From the NCBI GenBank assembly GCA_964020155.1, contig OZ026551.1, positions 4,549,374 to 4,613,373 of the forward strand: a stretch of DNA of 64,000 nucleotides. The letters are read 5' to 3'. This DNA is from Chondrilla cf. caribensis. Taxonomy: Eukaryota > Porifera > Demospongiae > Chondrillida > Chondrillidae. This document shows, piece by piece, positions 61,290-64,000 of the stretch. The first letter of the stretch is position 1. The number at the start of each line of letters is the position of its first letter. Below the pieces are notes generated by a model, which saw only the letters and a list, made by a program, of their open reading frames with translations, had not been told where the DNA came from and ran no database searches. The translations under genes were made by a program, and so were the position numbers.

Positions 61290-62607
61290 ATGCCAGGAGC
61301 GGAGCCTATTGGTGACAAATTACGTAGCAACTTCCTAACCATTTGTTGTTTATGGAGCTTCAACATAGGTACTTCTTCATTCCTTCTGTTGCTGTGAATA
61401 ACTTTAGGCCTGTTTTGGCTTCCAATTTCCCATTTGGTGATCGAAAATGCTACTTAAACTTGCTACTTGCTCCCTAAATCTGCCACTAACTTCTCAATCA
61501 GATCTGCTGCCACATCACCCCTTAATGCGAATCTTAATTTGTCACAAACCTCATGATCAATGAACAGATTTGTTTTTACCTATGAAGGGGAGGCATGTAC
61601 ATACATGCGTACATATGAATGGGGGTGATGGCCATAGGACCTTATACAAATTGGATATTAGGCCATAGAATCTATTCAATCAATTACGGCACATGTGAGT
61701 GTGTGACACCACATGAATCATTATCTATTGCTCTTGCTCCAATGCAGACCATTGAGAACAATCCTGAACAAAGTGATACAATCTCCTAAACTAACTCCAA
61801 CAAGAATTGCTATATGAATATATTCACATGTGAGGGTACACCTAGTACATTTGGTGTGTGTGGAAGATGTTGGTGAAGTTGATGTGCTTTTTTACTCTCT
61901 CTAGATGACCACTCCAGAGTGGTACTATCTACTCCTGATGAGAATAGAAGGGACTATTGGAAGTGACATAGGACACGTGTTTGTGGCTGTGCGTGTGCGT
62001 GTGTGCACATGTGTTGTGTGTGTGTGTGCACTTGTGCGTGTGTGTGTGTTGTGTGTGTGTGTGTGCACATGTGCGTGTGTGTGTGTGCACATGTGTTGTG
62101 TGTGTGTGTGCACATGTGCGTGTGTGCACATGTGTTGTGTGTGTGCACATGTGTACGTGTGTGTGTGTGTGTGTGTGCGCACACGCGTGTGTTTGTGTTG
62201 TGCGTGTGTGCAGGTGTGTACATGACACTATTGTCACCACAATATCTATAATATATATACTACACACTGTCTTTGATATTGTGCATTTATTATTAAATTC
62301 AAAGATTTCTCAATGTAGCTACTGGTTCTCAGAACTGATTCCTCTTCACACAAACATTATTATGAAAAAGTAAACATTTCAATTCCAGTACAATAGTGTA
62401 CTCGTCACTGCCGTAGAATATATTATTCTTTGATGTCGGATTGTGGCAGAACTTGTCGATGGTTGACACAGTTCTAAGTTATTGTGGACACTTCCAAAGG
62501 GTATATCTGTCACATGACTGTCACGTGAATATAACTCGCCGCCCACCGTTCCTGACTGTTTCATTCTGATCCCGTTTCGGTCAAATCCACCTTGAATGTT
62601 GGCAAAT
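61290..62607. repeat. Duplicate of the gene F upstream region
   Basis: From GGTGACAAATTACGTAGCAA on, the sequence follows 40430-41338 with substitutions and small indels up to the gene leader. No gene is seen before 62608. A GT/GTGCACAT tract (61984-62220) corresponds to the GT tract at 40876. Confidence 0.8.
61984..62220 (+). repeat. Compound GT / GTGCACATGT repeat
   Basis: GT runs interspersed with TGCACATGTGTTGTG motifs repeated at least four times. Alternating purine-pyrimidine throughout. Confidence 0.9.
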
Positions 62608-64000
62608 ATGGGGAAGAGCAGGTCGTTTTCTCTCTTCGCTGCTTGTACATTACTCGTAGGTGAGTGCATACGCGCATTTCACTTCCAAGTCTTCATCCAT
62701 TGAACTGTAAACATTGAGTAAGCTTCCAATAATTTTGTTTGTAGAATGGTAACATTTTTCGGTACTTATATAATTATCATGCTTCTTCAACTTCATGTAT
62801 GTTTGTTTTCGTTCTCTTTGGTGTGCACGTGAAAATAGTGGCTTTCTCGCAAAGCGTTCAGAAGGTCTCGAACGTATCTCTTAGGCCGAGCGTGGTTGAC
62901 AACACTGGCGGTCTTACTGTCTCCTGGAGTCCAGTCAACGGTATCAATGTCACCTACACCGTCTGTTACAGTACCGTGAACGGTCAAATTTCCAATCCCC
63001 CGCCAAGTGAGGCTGTGTGCGTTAATACCACCGCGACCTCTGAAGACTTCGGGTCGCTGCTACCAGATACGGTGTACTACGTGTGGGCTAGGGCCGAGGC
63101 TGGCGGTGCAGTGGGTCCCTACAGCGACAGGACGTCCACAACCACCTATGATGGTGAGTGGAGGGTTGGTACAGCCATAGATCAATGGTCCAGCTATAGG
63201 CTATAGCGTAGAACTGGGGTAGACCTAAGATTTGTATCCTCTTTACATTGAGCTGTCCATTTTGGCTCTGTCAGTGTCACGTCTATGGTGGAGTGATTCA
63301 ATGGTGCACGATGCAATCCACTTTATCCGAACTCTTTTATTACAAAATTTGGCCAGCATAAAAACTCTTTGCTCCTGGCACCAAACCCATATGCACAGTA
63401 GCATGTTGTTGTAGACATGCAGTTATTGATCATGAAATGTGGGAGTACTGCAAGCTCTCATTCTATCTGTCCTGTTCTTCATGCATGTGCACATCCTATA
63501 CAGCAAGTCACGGTGTTTGTCGTCCTGTGCAAGTTTCTTTCCGCTAGGACAGTGTGGAAGCAGTCATGTTGCACGGGGTGATATTAAAGCCATACATCTG
63601 CTATCTTGTGTGAAATATTCCTCCCTCACACATTTGGACTTGATGCCTAATTTGTCTAAGCACATCATTCCTGATGACTTGTAGCTGGTAGGGACAATGA
63701 AATAGGACACTACCTGTACCATATTATGCATGTTTATTCCGAGAAATTTCGTAAATTTATCTTATCAACAAACATTTAATCAGCAAATGCCAACTCCTCC
63801 AGAGAAACCACCTGCTGAGAGTTGTGTTTTGCACAAAAAAAAACAAATTGAAATTAAGCATGTATGCTTTTGGTAGCTGTACTGTGGCTTTTCACTTATT
63901 CTACAGTCAAACCTCTTTACAACATCACCCTTGGTAGTGCTCCCATACACTAGATACAGTCAAACTCTCTATAACATCACCCTTGGTAGTGCTCCCATAC
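62608..64000 (+). CDS. Receptor gene G: copy of the gene F start, 3' partial
   Basis: Exons 62608-62659 (signal peptide MGKSRSFSLFAACTLLVG) and 62839-63153 (FN3-1, with TVCYST and AVCVNTT cysteines). Both exons have the same lengths as in gene F (52 and 315 nt) and the same phase. Only a few residues differ from F, so the copy is recent and intact as far as seen. The following intron carries a 560-nt insertion (63169-63725) and a MITE, and the window ends before FN3-2. Confidence 0.8.
63169..63725. other. Insertion in intron 2 of gene G relative to gene F
   Basis: The F intron goes directly from GTGAGTGGAGGGTTG to the ATATTTTTCGTATT region; in G about 560 nt lie between the matching parts. 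It contains an 81-codon open frame at 63439-63684 rich in Ser, Cys and Leu that I do not recognise. No clear inverted ends. Confidence 0.5.
63905..64000. mobile_element. MITE-like element, cut by the window edge
   Basis: CAGTCAAACCTCTTTACAAC at the left, then the internal repeat of the same end at 63957, as in the element at 42133-42367 of gene F. Confidence 0.6.

Noticed and set aside
63439..63684. 81-codon open frame in the gene G intron insertion
   Set aside because: Not recognised and not supported by a paralogue; noted only within the insertion entry.

Overview
The window is eukaryotic and metazoan. It holds intron-rich genes for signal-peptide, immunoglobulin (Ig), fibronectin type III (FN3) and EMI-like ectodomains joined to single-pass membrane segments, a fragment of a p24 cargo receptor (TMED2 type), a pogo/Tigger-class DNA transposon, MITE-like elements, many GT/CA microsatellites and two large tandem arrays. 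The receptor style and short introns fit an early-branching animal, most likely a demosponge. That placement is inference, because there is no rRNA or mitochondrial marker to fix it.

From 0.1 to 46.6 kb lies a head-to-tail family of six receptor genes on the + strand, here called A to F. Exon borders were read by hand from GT/AG sites, phases and comparison between copies. In B to F the coding exons sum to whole codons with consistent phases. A (133-3425, 5' end outside the window) is FN3 a-b-h-i, TM, tail. B (4075-11948, about 1077 aa) is signal peptide, Ig, nine FN3 (a-i), TM, tail. C (12411-21659, about 799 aa) and D (22328-28837, about 798 aa) are signal peptide, Ig, FN3 a-b-c-d-h-i, TM, tail. 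E (30661-40039, about 707 aa) replaces the Ig and FN3 a-d with an EMI-like domain, then FN3 e-i, TM and a two-exon tail. F (41339-46591, about 542 aa) has four unrelated FN3 domains and a different TM exon but the same two-exon tail as E. G (62608 to the right edge) is a second copy of the start of F. The cytoplasmic tails carry a TYEEV motif and, in A to D, an ITIM-type [I/V]AYDSV motif; E and F add an RYAEV exon.

The first intron of C contains a 3.7 kb pogo/Tigger element whose transposase ends in a PHD finger. Its DNA-binding domain is split by a nested element with 36-bp perfect inverted repeats. A SINE-like insertion sits in D, and MITE-like elements sit in introns of E, F and G.

From 46.6 to 62.6 kb is repeat-dominated DNA: an orphan signal-peptide exon, two satellite copies, a damaged TMED2-like 3' end, a 15-unit minisatellite in which nearly every unit carries a long palindrome, a second copy of the TMED2 last exon, a tRNA-like sequence, and about 7 kb of a 357-bp satellite in 3-unit and 4-unit higher-order repeats. 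The DNA then becomes a duplicate of the region upstream of F and leads into G.

The most notable biology is the receptor cluster: exchangeable ectodomains built from phase-1 exons and joined to a shared tyrosine-motif tail. This resembles the general plan of invertebrate allorecognition or immune receptors, but that function is an inference from architecture only.
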